From NCBI GenBank assembly GCA_020746835.1, contig JAGPNK010000004.1, positions 310,001 through 374,000 on the forward strand: a stretch of DNA of 64,000 nucleotides. Reading direction: 5' to 3'. A model generated the notes under the pieces. That model saw only the letters and a list, made by a program, of their open reading frames with translations. It made no database searches and had not been told where the DNA came from. Of this stretch, positions 23,397-34,179 are shown piece after piece. Positions within the stretch are counted from its first letter, which is position 1; every line of letters begins with the position of its first letter. The translations under genes and the position numbers were made by a program. Origin of the DNA: Stachybotrys elegans. Lineage: Eukaryota > Ascomycota > Sordariomycetes > Hypocreales > Stachybotryaceae.

Positions 23397-25338
23397 GGGA
23401 ATGTTGCGGGATGGGAGGTGATACAGGAAGAGTGTGGAGATTTAGAGGGCACCAAAGAATGAAGGCGAAGTGAGGAAGAAAGAATGGACCGTAACATCAA
23501 AAAACAGTACACAGATGGTTGAGAATATATAACTCAGCATGGCCATGCAAATCTGGGTTTAGGACGGGAGGCCGCCCGTCGGTGGATGATATGCCTCTTA
23601 CCCAACCCATAACCTGAGTCACATTAGGCCAGCACGAGATGACCAAGTGCACATGATGAACCGAGGCTTTAGATAGCACTGGAAAAAGAGCGATGATCCC
23701 AATCTTGCCTTCCAATGATACTTTCGACGGGCGGTGACAACAGGGTGGCAAGATGGGCCCAGACCGGAATCAGGACACTTCAAGCGCACAAGGCCAATGA
23801 AGAGCCAAACAGATTACACAGTAATACGACGGATGCAGGATCGGCTAGATCAGTGACGAAATACTAAACCTCATATTCGAATACGTCCTGCGCGAATTAT
23901 GCAAGCTGGTTCCCATTTACCACATTCAGCCACGTTGTCGCTCATCTGTCTGCATCTTTCTCCGTGACTCGCGCTAGCTTGGACATAGGAGGCCTCTTGG
24001 CTGCGCCTCCCGCGGGGTTTCGACTGACTTGGAGCGAGATGGACATGAAGTAACCCGGAAAGCTCACCGCCCTCCCCATTCTCCCTGTTGCTGTCTGACT
24101 TTACTAGTGCACCTCTTTCTTCCTGACGGGTATGGGCCTCGATGCTTGATACGTCGAAGTCCATACTGACCCCCATCTGAGCACTGGGTTAGTACCTTAT
24201 ATCAGACACATCCCAGGAATGTTCTAGTTATACCCAGGCTTCAATTCACATGCATCTACTGTGGTTTTTGTTTCCCCTTGTTTTTTTTTTTTCTTTCCCT
24301 TTTTCTATGGTCGTTTTTGTGTTGGCCACAATTTGTTCCCTCTCATGGTTGGCGTTCTAACTTTTGACGACTTCTACCTGCCACTAGTCTCGGGCAATGG
24401 ACAGCCGTTAGGGTGGGGGCTGGCCATTATTTATACAAGTCCTTTCCTGCGGCACATATTAGCTCCTAAAGAGCACATCACTCAATGTTTTGGTGTAAGC
24501 CTCAAAACCGCTCGATGGATATACCGAGTAAGAGGGAGACTGCCACAGAAAACTACTGGGTCTCGACCTTGAACGCCCTTCTCGTGTTGGTTAGGTCATT
24601 GGACAGCTCATGCGCCCCGGTCACACAATTTCAGTAAGAACCAGTCCTGCGAGGACTTCCTGCCAGCTTTATTTACCTCCATATCAGTGTTGAGGAACCA
24701 CTGCACGGCATCTCAACAGTTCCCACATTGCAAACAGAGTGTACGTCGATTTTAGACAAGCTGGATTAATATAAAAATCCTGAACTCCTCAAATCAATTT
24801 GCAACAAGGCCTTAACTATTGGCTTGGTTAAGCATGAGCATGCAACTCGCTCTCAACTCCACAGCTGCCGAGCCGCATTACCCCGACACAGAGCAGCACT
24901 TCCCTCCAACACCGAGGCCGCCATGGTTCAAGTCTTCAACAACCCAAACACCCCTCTACTCTGAAGGACCGTCAGCGGGCGCTATTGTTCAGCTGAATTG
25001 CTAGACTACGTTCTGGACCCTAGCTAAACTCCCCTTACACTGTCGATGTACAGAGTAGCGGACTGAAAGCACGAGGATCCGGTATAATGGGGTGCTCTAA
25101 ACGAGATGTGGAGTGCTGTAAACGAGGCGCGGGGAAGCTCGTAACAAGAGCAGGTGGTGTCTGCGTGGGCAAAGCTGGTAAGCCGGAGAAGAAGCGGCTG
25201 GTAGAGGTCCATGTCATGCGATAGTGTGGATCTGGGTTTTAGTATGAGTCACGCCGATGTGCAGTATAAAGAAGGTCGTTTGGAGGGTTAAAATCACACT
25301 ACTCAGCCAAGCATCACCATCTGCTATTAGCCATCACT
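23397..25338. other. Gene-poor interval
   Basis: About 1.9 kb between the MATE gene and a pyroglutamyl-peptidase pseudogene. Small frames on both strands show no domain or splice pattern that I can support. A pyrimidine-rich stretch lies at 24270-24305. Nothing else is seen. Confidence 0.4.
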
Positions 25339-26060
25339 ATGACCGAAGTTAACCGAATTCTTGTTACGGGTTTTGGAGTGAGTCTGGCCTCTCTCGTCGC
25401 TTGAATCCGCGCTAACTCCCGTAGGCATTCCAAGACGTCACCATCAACCCATCTTTTGAGATTGCGAGGCGACTACCTTCAAGTCTACCAGGCATTGAAA
25501 TTATAGTTCACCCTGAGCCGCTCTGAGCTGGCTATCGATCCCTCTTGGAAGTTTGTCCTCGGTTGATACAGCAGCATGCGCCCAATATTGTGCTTCACAT
25601 CGGCCTGGCTGTCGAGAGGAATTATTTTGCAGTGGAGCAAGGCGCTTTTCGTGACGGCTATCACCAGTATCCCGATGTTGATGGCCAAGTTCTGCCTAAG
25701 CCAGAAGGGCAAAAGCTTTGGGGCAAGAAGAGTGCTACCAGGCTAGATACTTCGTTGGATCTGCAACTGACTGCTGAGGCCTGGAAACGAAATTTGAAGT
25801 CAGGTGTTGGCAAAACAGACAAGGGAAAGGGCAAAAAGCGACCTAATAAGACTGATGAAATCGATATAAGATTATCGGATGACGTGGGCAATTATGTATG
25901 TGGATTGGTCTATTACACTGCGCTTGCGGAAATGGCGAAGCGAGGGAACGGAAACGCAGTATTCTTACATGTCCCACCTTTATCTGGAGATACAGAACTG
26001 GAAAGGCGGAAAGAGGTAGTTTTAGCCTTAATAACGGCTCTTGTTGAGATCAGGCAATAG
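25339..26060 (+). pseudogene. Pyroglutamyl-peptidase I-like gene with in-frame TGA
   Basis: Family C15 cysteine peptidase, which removes N-terminal pyroglutamate in the cytosol. ATG 25339 begins MTEVNRILVTGFG. An intron gtgagt...cccgtag joins it to AFQDVTINPSFEIA. The frame then runs to a TGA at 25524-25526 (PEPL-stop-AGYRSLLEV) and stays open afterwards to TAG 26058. After the stop, the Glu region (HIGLAVERNYFAVEQGA), the Cys region (NYVCGLVYYTAL) and the His region (FLHVPPL) of the catalytic triad are all present. One CGA to TGA change would explain the break. The basic insert KGKGKKRPNK is unusual. No splice option I tried removes the stop. A recent pseudogene or a sequencing error are both possible. 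Confidence 0.7.
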
Positions 26061-26249
26061 AAATCCTACGTTTATGCTTTACTAGATAACTCGAGAGCGC
26101 GTTGTGCAGACCGCTAGATTTTGAGAAATGGTGTGAATGTAGGTGAGCTCAGGAGTGCGGAAACCAACCACGACAACAGGTCGGAGCCCTCAACTGTGTC
26201 TTACGCAATGAAAGATTGAGTTTTTATGGTCGAATCAACGGAAAGGTGC

Positions 26250-28007
26250 TTATTCCATTCGTCTTTTAGCGAAACAGATTTTCGAGCCAAAGTCAGGGTG
26301 CACCTCAGTGTCGTATTTGATATTTTCCGGACGTCCTTTTTGACCCTCCGGGAACGAGACATCATACCGAAGCAGGATATTTCCTAGGATGAGCTTAATC
26401 ATGGCAGCACCGTACCACCTCCCAGGACAGGTGAACCTGCCATTTCCCCACGAAAGGTTTCCGGGCTCGATACCTGTATAGTCCTGCTCTGTAGCCGATG
26501 AGCCATGCTGGTTGGGAGCGGCGTTGGGGCTGTAGAAACGGAATCCATCAAAGCTTCCAGGGTTGTCGTAGAAGTCCGGGTCGCGGGACATCGGGCCCCC
26601 CGGCACCATGATCAATGACCCGGGAGGAAGGATAGTTCCGTCGGACAATGTGATGGTTGATATGACCTTGCGGTCAAAGCCCACTGATGATTGTGAGTTA
26701 ACGGAACGAAAACAGGGGCAGTGACTTACAGAAGGTAGATTGGTTGAGACGCTGAGATTCTTTCAAGAAACTGTCCAGTCGACGTAGCTTCTTGACAGTC
26801 GAATACTTCCATACGCCGTTGCTCTCTGCTAGAGCCAACTCTGTCTCTCTCCGCAAAGACTGAACATGCTCAGGCCTGGCACATAGATCAAAGAGGGCAT
26901 GGGTCGCTGCCATAGTCGATGTATGAAGCTAAAGACGTCGCACGTTGAGTGATATGGAGTTAATACGGCGGATGAATTCACGCACCGCTGCAGCCGTCAG
27001 AAGTAGGAGTCTTGCTGTTATGCTGTCAGGGTCGCGATCCCTATTGCTCTCTATGAAAAGCTTTAGGACGCTCGGCTCATCGCCAGCAACCACATCCCCA
27101 GGTGGAAATAGTGCATCTCGCGCTTCCTTTCGTTGGCGGAAGATGTGATTTCTCTGGGGAATTAGTGGTGCGACGTAGCGTCGGAGGAGAGAAGGAAAGG
27201 GGAGCAAGAGGAACTTTGTGATTTCGACGTTGACTGGCAGATCGGTGACGGCACGCGTCCAAGAGGGATGCTGGCAGTGTCGCTTACCCACGAACACGCG
27301 GGAAGAAATGCGATGAGTGATGGAATAGAGCAGCTCGAATGCGACATGGGGCTGTGGATCTGCCACAGGTTGACAAATTGGCGAATGGTACATTCTGTTT
27401 GCGCGTTTGACGTACCTTGTCCAGCTTTTGGATTCAGCATCTCCAACATAGCCTTGTCGAGTTCCTCGTACATGAGCGGCAGGAAAGTCGCTACCAAAAT
27501 AAGTGGTTGAAGCCGGTATTTTGGGTTATTAGGACTCACGCAAGTTTCGTGTGAAAGGGCCCCGGCATATGTCCGAGGTTAGATGATCTCGCAGAAGAAG
27601 ATCTACACCGGAATATTGGCTCATGACTCTGTCAACTAGCGCTGCAGTCGAGCTCAGTTGAGACTCTGGGAGCATGTTCAGCTCACCGAGGAACTTTGGC
27701 ACTAGCACGATGGTGTTGCCCATGAGGGTGTGGACCACATAGTTGGTTCCGTGGGTTTTTTGCTGCTAATGGTTAGACGCAATGTATACATGGGATGTCT
27801 GTAGAGCGAGAATACGTGATGGTAATGTTGGATTATGTCGTTGTGCCCACTCTGATACCATTTCCATCGCGCCCACCAAGCCCGTAAGCTGAGAGGGCCC
27901 GGATCTGCACCAACTCTGGGGAGAGTAGGCTGTGGCTGCCAGAGGCTTTCAATAATCGACGTGATGGCCCACGCCACTGTCAGAGCAGCCACAGTTTCAA
28001 GTAGCAT
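26250..28007 (-). CDS. Cytochrome P450 (gibberellin-oxidase-like class)
   Basis: About 500 residues in seven or so exons, from ATG 28007 with a membrane anchor (MLLETVAALTVAWAITSII). Visible landmarks in order are NYVVHTLMGNTIVLVPKF, the GPFTRNL segment, and FELLYSITHRISSRVFVG. The I-helix region LHTSTMAATHALFDL follows. KESQR is the ExxR motif, and LSWGNGRFTCPGR is the haem loop with Cys. The His-Thr-Ser I-helix and WGxGRxxCPGR loop are typical of fungal P450s that oxidise terpenoids, such as gibberellin and indole-diterpene oxidases. It lies 265 bases downstream of the drimane-type cyclase on the same strand, making it the likeliest terpene oxidase of the pathway. Exact splice sites near 27400-27540 are not fully resolved. 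Confidence 0.8.
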
Positions 28008-28272
28008 GACGAGACGATGTTGCAGGTGGTTCTGGTATCGGGTTTGATGTGGTTGAAGTCTGACGAAATATGAAATTTGAGAGGGGTAGACTCAGGGGGA
28101 ATCTGACAAGGCCAGTCGATCCGTGATAAGTAGTAATTTCCGACCTCATTGATGCCCACAGGACCCGGTAACTGATGTGAAATCAGCTGACAAGGCGCAG
28201 CACAATATGAAGTCCATCCGTATGGCACGACTGCATCTACTATATAAGCTACCACCACAATGGATGCTGGTT

Positions 28273-29991
28273 TCATTCCCCGTCCGCGAGGACCTGACCA
28301 TTGATGTTCTGAGGCAACGAATGCCCCTTGTTAGTTCCCTCGACCGGTTCAGTCTTTGCTACTTCCTCGTAGACACGCCCATTCGCTGCCCATTCATGTG
28401 CCGAAAGCGCCGCCACGGCCATAGCCGTCGTCACAGCGCGGTTTCCCACCCGTACCCCCGTTGATCCATAGCGATACATCCAGCCATGCTCCCAGCTACC
28501 ATCCCCGCACTGCATCTCCAGCAGAGCTCTCCGATCGTCTTCACACGCGACTCCCATCTGCGCGCATGCTATTACGCGCAGGGCCAGGTCCATCGCGCTG
28601 CCGCCCAATCCGACGCGCTCCTGCAAGCAAAACTTGAGTGGTGGACCGAGCGTTTGGTGCAGGTGCGTGTCATCTGAACAGCGCAGCAGCCGCGCGATGA
28701 AGCCGAGGCAACAATCTGCTGTGGCGTAGTAGCGTGTGCCATTGGTGTAGGAACGGTCGAGGAGCATGGAGCGCAATAGCTGCAGCGTACTCTCAAACTC
28801 GCGCCCACGACCGTGCCAGTAGTAGCTGGCGAGAATGTTTGCGCTCACAATGGGATCAACGCGAGGCCTTGCCCGATCAAAGTAGGTCTTTCTCGTAGGT
28901 TAGCGCCATCACAGCGACTCTATCACGGACCTTCCGACGTACCTGGAAAGTGCCGTCTTCATTGACAAACTCGGCCATGACATCAAGAAGCGCCGTTGCC
29001 CGTTTACTTCCTCGAGGCATCAAAACCTTGAGAGCGAGGGATGTGGTGTCCAGGTCATCGGGGAAAACACCTCCCGGCACAAGAACGGCTTCGTCTGTAA
29101 CAACATTGTCAGTCGACCCCAACACCGTAGGTCTGGAAGTGTGTTGTCAACTACCTGCGAAGAAGTTCCAGGTCTTCTTAGACCCCCAGCTCAGATCGAT
29201 CAAACCTCTGCATCATCAGCCAAGTTAATCTTCGGCGTGGTAGCATAAATGGTACTTTGTGCAGGGATTACTCACGCTTCTGGCAGAGTGTCCATAACCA
29301 GCAGTTTGGCAAAGCTATCCGCAAACGCAATTCCATTGTCCGTGAGCGAGTCGCAATTGTTCGCATTCTGGAACAGCCATCTCCATCCCTTCGCAGCCGG
29401 GTCGTCAAATACCTCCCGCAGCGTCGACACCGTTGACTCGTCAAAGACGAGTCCCCGGATTCCGCATTGCCGAGCTGACTCAATATTATCTTTCCTATCA
29501 TCAATGAAGATGACCTCGTTCCCTTGTAGGCCAATCTGGCCCAACACATAGTGGTAGAAGCGCTGCTCAGGCTTGCGCATGCCTGCTGCAGCTGATGTAA
29601 AGACCTGATCGAAGAGCTTCCAGTCCATCTTCTCTCCAAGTCCCTCAAAGTCTTCCTTGCCAATGTTCGACATGGCGTATACCTTGACAGAGGCGTATTG
29701 CTTTAGCTGATAGATAAAAGCAATGATCTCTTTGTTTGGTTCCAGCGACTTTCTCGCCTGGGCAAATGCATCCGCAATCTCAGATGCGGAAAGTGAGAAC
29801 TTGGCAGCGCTAAGCTCGTAACATTCGTCCCGGGTGATCTCGCCGCGATCAAAGCTGTGCCAGATGGGGGTGGAGAGGATTTCTCTTAGCTTCCTGGCAG
29901 GGATCGTTGTTGTTGTCTTTGCGGACCAAGCAAAGAGGACATCGCCTAGATCAAAGATGACAGCGCGCGGGGGCGCTTGTAGCCGACTCAT
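28273..29991 (-). CDS. HAD-like/terpene cyclase fusion, drimane-type sesquiterpene synthase
   Basis: About 500 residues. Residues 1-240 form a HAD-superfamily domain: motif I VIFDLGDVLF, motif II AMSNIG, motif III Lys in GMRKPEQ, motif IV VIFIDDRKDNI. The C-terminal half is a class II terpene-cyclase beta domain with DDLDTTSLAL, the DxDTT proton donor. It also has TYFDRARPRVDP and a QW-like end (EMQCGDGSWEHGW). Three introns join LPEA|GLIDLSWGSKKTWNFF, FFA|DEAVLVPGG and GTFQ|TYFDRA. This architecture is that of fungal AstC-like enzymes and bacterial drimenol synthases, which cyclise farnesyl diphosphate to a drimane skeleton. The second Asp of HAD motif I (DxD) is Gly here, so phosphatase activity is doubtful and drimanyl diphosphate may be released. 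Confidence 0.88.
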
Positions 29992-30328
29992 GTTCGCGTT
30001 TGATGTCTTTCGAAGATTGACGAAGCCATGATGGCATCAAGCTGGGGGTGCATGCATATATATATATGAGCCGTGCAGGCTCGCGAACTATCATTGCATC
30101 ACAACAAAGTGGGCATCGAACAAGCCCGGCATCTCATTTTGGTTGCAAGATTCGCAGGGCGGTGTGATTACCTGCATGCAAGTCGGAAGCTGTTCTGGCA
30201 GAGGCCGTCTCTTACGTTACATACCCGACACCACTATCGCCACTTCAGCTTCCGACCAATTGTAACAATGAAGTGGGGAGCATTTGGGTGTTTCTTAATA
30301 ATAATTCCGGAATGAAGGATCCAGAATA

Positions 30329-30477
30329 TTAGGTGGCTAGGAAAACCTCCCCATGGTCATGGGCATGAATTTTTCTGCTAACTACGATCTATTGAACCAT
30401 TTGTCTGCATCGTGAGAGCGGACCTCTTCAAGTTAGCCGTCTCTATTCTACTGGGCCACAAAACCGGGAGTCGCCAT
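30329..30477 (+). repeat. Degenerate dispersed repeat, copy 2
   Basis: TAGGTGGCTAGGAAAAC at the left, and a right-hand block GAGAGCGGACCTCTTCAAG...CTATTCTACTGGGCCA, align with the copies at 12769-12925 (reverse strand) and 31600-31765. It is the most diverged of the three. Confidence 0.4.
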
Positions 30478-31599
30478 TTACCTGCATGTAAGCAGCTTCT
30501 AGACTAGCGTTCGGGATCCGCCTCGCGATATGCGCGGGCCAGTTCAACAGGACTTTTGTCCTATCTGCCTTGTTTAAATGTAGCCGAAGTAGCTTACAGG
30601 CATCCATTCTGTGAGGGTATAGATGCTGATCCACATGTAAGCGTGGTGTGAAAGTGATTTTTCATTGCCTTACGTCTTGCTGGCTTGTCTATGTCTAAGT
30701 CTCTCATGCAATTGATACCTTGCTCAGAATGGAGACAGAGCTCTGGGGTTGTCAGCATCGCATCATATGACCTAAGATGGCAGGATTGCGGAATCCGTAT
30801 GCAGCTGATGTGTAGAAACGCTCCATTCAGGCTGCATGCAATTAGCCACCCTAGTATACCGGCAATAATAGTACTAAAATCTGCTATGGGTTATGAGCTG
30901 GCTTCTTGTATGTTTTATCCTCTTTTTTTATTTTAAATTTGTGATAGTGGAGGTGCGTAAAGTGACGAAAGGGGAATTATACCGTATACAAACAATGATG
31001 GTTACCCTATTGCTCGTTAGGTCGGACTGGGATCAGACAATAAACGGATTGTCAGACTGTGACTGATATCACCCATTGGTCGGAGCTGCAAAACCCTGAG
31101 ACGGCAGCGGTAGTGGCAGCAATTACAATGATGCGTATGTAGTCAGGTGACCTATGGTTAGCAGATGTTCGTTGACGTGTGTTCTGACTAGGCTGGCCGA
31201 AGGTGCTGCCCCATAGATCGAGACTGAAGCGCTGAGGTCGGGATACTGGATGCACCATGATACCGGCGGAGATCTTAAGACAATGAAGAAGCTGTATCCA
31301 ATGACAGTTATGGGTACGGGTGATGCTGTGGCCGCGCTTGGCCACAAATGCGCGATATAGTCGCGAGACCTATGCCTATAATAGATGTCTTCAATTGAAA
31401 TAAAAACTGAAATCTTGATATCGCATCATCGATAGCGGCCTCGATCAAGCCCCCTGGAAGAAGCCGTCTCGTATGTTGCGCAGACCTGACTGCCTCACTC
31501 GCCAAACCCTTATCGCCTGACTGCATCACTTGCTGAAGCTATATCTAGGCGCCTGACGCCACGGCAGCATTGTGATGGAACCTTCTGGCTAATTGTAGT

Positions 31600-31765
31600 A
31601 GCTAGAAAACTTTAACATCTGCTGCAGCTACAAGCTTTTCTTAATTGAGTGTATTTTTTTGCCAAGTATTATCTACTGATTTCATACTGTCTTTATTGTT
31701 AGAGGGAGCCTCTTTGAAGTCGTTGGTCTATATTCTATTGGGGCATATAAACAGGAAATCCTATA
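31600..31765 (+). repeat. Degenerate dispersed repeat, copy 3
   Basis: Runs from TAGCTAGAAAACTTTAAC through TTTTTTTGCCAAGTATTATC and CTTTATTGTTAGAGGGAGCC to ACAGGAAATCC. It aligns closely with the reverse complement of 12769-12925, the differences being mostly transitions. Confidence 0.55.
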
Positions 31766-31791
31766 TAAAAACTGAAATATTGTATGGTACA

Positions 31792-33981
31792 TCAAGGCTC
31801 TTTCAGCTCTTGAGAACACTCGTAAAAATGCCTAAGGGTTGCATCCTCTAAATATTCGTCCCATGTCATGGATTGTTGGCGCTTGGAAATTATGTCCAGC
31901 ATTTCCCAGTCATTACCCGGGTCATCCGGCACTGTTGTATCTTCCTGCGATATGGGAGCAGACTCAGACCAGTCAGGATTGTCCCCTTCGAACGGCGGTA
32001 TGATTTCGGAGACTATCGATATATAGTCCTTGTCGGTGGCAACGAGGGAAGACCGCGAAGCTCTGCACGCTTCACATTCGTCATCAACTGGTAGCAATGG
32101 GAAAGCTCTCAAGGCGCGCTCTATAAGGTGGTCACTGACGTGGGATTCCAGATTCGAACCAGACTTGCCGCAAAAGGGGCATTCCTCAAACATGGCCAGA
32201 GGGTAACAGCTAGCATTTGCGACATGGGAGAGTTCCAGAGGAGTAAAGTGGCCTGGGTGGTCGTCGTTGAAGTGGTTCGCAAACTCAGCTGATGACGAAA
32301 ATGCGATGCACTCATCCGTGACGTCCGCGAAGCCATCGTAATATGCCCGCCCATAATGAGCAGATGAATAGCAGCGCCATTCCTTCTTGCCGTGCCGTCT
32401 CCGCATGTGAGTTGTCCATTCCTCCATGGATGAAAAAGGCTCATCGGGCTCATCGCAATCTGCAAAGACACATACGAATGGTTCGATGTCACGCAGAACA
32501 TGTTGCCTGATTGCGGGTTAGCAATGATCCGATTTTGACCCAAGTAGAGTTACCTACTTCCAGCTGTCCTGGTGTATGGCAATCTGACTTGGCAGGGTCA
32601 GACGACAAATGCTACATACGAACATATCCTGATCTTGTAGCACCCTGGGCGGCCGGGGTATGAACCGCGATATATCACCGATCCTGGCCATGTTCTCTGA
32701 CTCAGTGCCGTGGGAGGCTATGAAATTTGTAGGGACACGACGTAGTACCGTTGGGGTTGGAGAAGATGCTGTATCCTTGGGGTCTTGAATTTGCACCACC
32801 TGTTGATCAGAGAGAGTAACCTTGCGTAATTGGGTATACTGGAACTTCTTGCGGCGCAATATCATCGAGGTAGCAAGGCGGTCCGCTAGTACGATATCGA
32901 GGTTCGGGAATGCACTATCAAAAAAACAAGTGCGGTAGATTGTGAATAAATGTTTCTCCATGTTCAAACCGGTGTCATCGTCCAGGAGTTGAACCTGACG
33001 CGCACGCTCGGTTGGCCCTCCAGCCCCAAGACAGATCTCCGGGGACCCGGGACCCGGGGCGTCCGAGGCTTGCACATTGGGAAGACTTTGAGTCACTTCT
33101 CTCTCGTCCCCCTGGTTTTGACTCAGCACGAATTGTCGAACAAGATTCCCTGTAGTTTCCACGTCCAAACCGGACTGTGTAGCTCGGTTTAAGGGAGTAA
33201 CTGACTTGCTCTCAGTACTCAATTGGCTGTCGCTGGGCCGAACTCGGAATCGGGGAGGTTCGTCTTCGGCCGGCCGTTCCACACCTAAAAACTTCCACCG
33301 GGCCAGCTCACTTGACTCTTCTGCCAGCAAGCGTAATACATCCAAGGTTTCTGACAAAGCATCCACGGGTCGCAGGCAGTGTTGAATGGCTTGGCAATAA
33401 ACTGGCGACTTGATACTCTCCCTGCAAGATTCGAAGAGCTCTAGAGCGGAAATCCAACGGCGACTGCTCGACGCATTTGGAGGCTCGCAGGCATTTGTGT
33501 GGAGGTGAATGCTTAGCAGCATGATTCCTAGCTCTAGTAGGTGAGGGTTCCGGTGGAAGGTAATCTCTCCGTTATGGCTGTCAGTGCTTTCATCGTCCCA
33601 GCTTCGACCAAGGCCCGCTGGAGGAACGGTCGCACAGAGGAACGGCAGTGTTGTGCCGCGGAAGAAAGCGATATTGGGCCGAGACCACCACTCCTTCGCC
33701 ACCAACATACCCCTCTCCCGTACCAGAAGCTGGCGTAAAGAGAATGACAAACAGGAAGCAAGGCCTTGCTTTCTATCCTCAGACCAATATGTGGCCTGGA
33801 AAAATGAATCATCTGCCATCGAAAGATTGGTTTGCATGGCGTCGTGAGAATATTTTCGCGTAGCTAATGCGACTCGCGCGGATATGTAACTATAGCGGTG
33901 TAGGAAGAACTCTTGTCGAAACGACTTGGGGTAGGGGTTGGATAACATATGCTCGCATAAGCAAATCCTCTTCTTTTTCAT
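31792..33981 (-). CDS. DUF7580-like protein with C-terminal C2H2-type zinc fingers
   Basis: About 680 residues; the start is uncertain. The N-terminal part (RKQGLASCLSFSLRQLL, RPNIAFFRG, HLLELGIMLLSIHL) resembles the helical DUF7580 domain of fungal NLR-linked proteins. A linker rich in Ser/Pro follows. The end has Cys/His clusters CSICRLTLPSQIAIHQDSW, CVFADCDEPDEPF...HMRRRH and CPFCGKSGSNLESHVSDHL, spaced as zinc fingers. Intron gtaggt...gcaatcag (near 32518-32560) joins SWK to QHVLRDIEP. The acidic tail ends at 31792. An upstream open segment (33983-34303) might be an additional exon or the tail of the neighbouring gene. Predicted to be an adaptor or regulator in a cell-death locus (inference from neighbours). 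Confidence 0.55.
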
Positions 33982-34179
33982 CCTATATAGTCCAGTTAGA
34001 TAATCGAGAATTTTCTTGGGATGTAGGAAGAGTATCGGAACAAGGAGACTGGGTACGCGTTACTAACTTGCGAGTAGGAAGACTGAGAAAGGCCATCTCG
34101 TAATAGAACACTTCGGGATTCGCTATGGTCACGAAAGCCACTAACTCGGCCGTTTCGCCCAGTGGGACAAGCTCCAGGG

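Larger units (their letters stand above)
29992..31791. other. AT-rich gene-poor interval with repeat remnants
   Basis: 1.8 kb upstream of the cyclase gene. An alternating AT tract near 30056-30067 may serve as a TATA region for that gene. Two copies of a degenerate repeat lie at 30329-30477 and 31600-31765. Similar short blocks (GTCTCTTACGTTAC at 30207 and GTCTCGTATGTTGC at 31467) suggest more decayed repeats. No gene is supported. Confidence 0.45.

Noticed and set aside
23871..24176. Possible 101-residue gene on the minus strand
   Set aside because: No domain, no upstream or downstream splice partners, and composition unlike neighbours; treated as chance.
25545..26060. Short pyroglutamyl peptidase starting after the TGA
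   Set aside because: It would begin at a non-ATG codon inside the conserved fold and lack the N-terminal strand, so I treat the whole locus as one broken gene.
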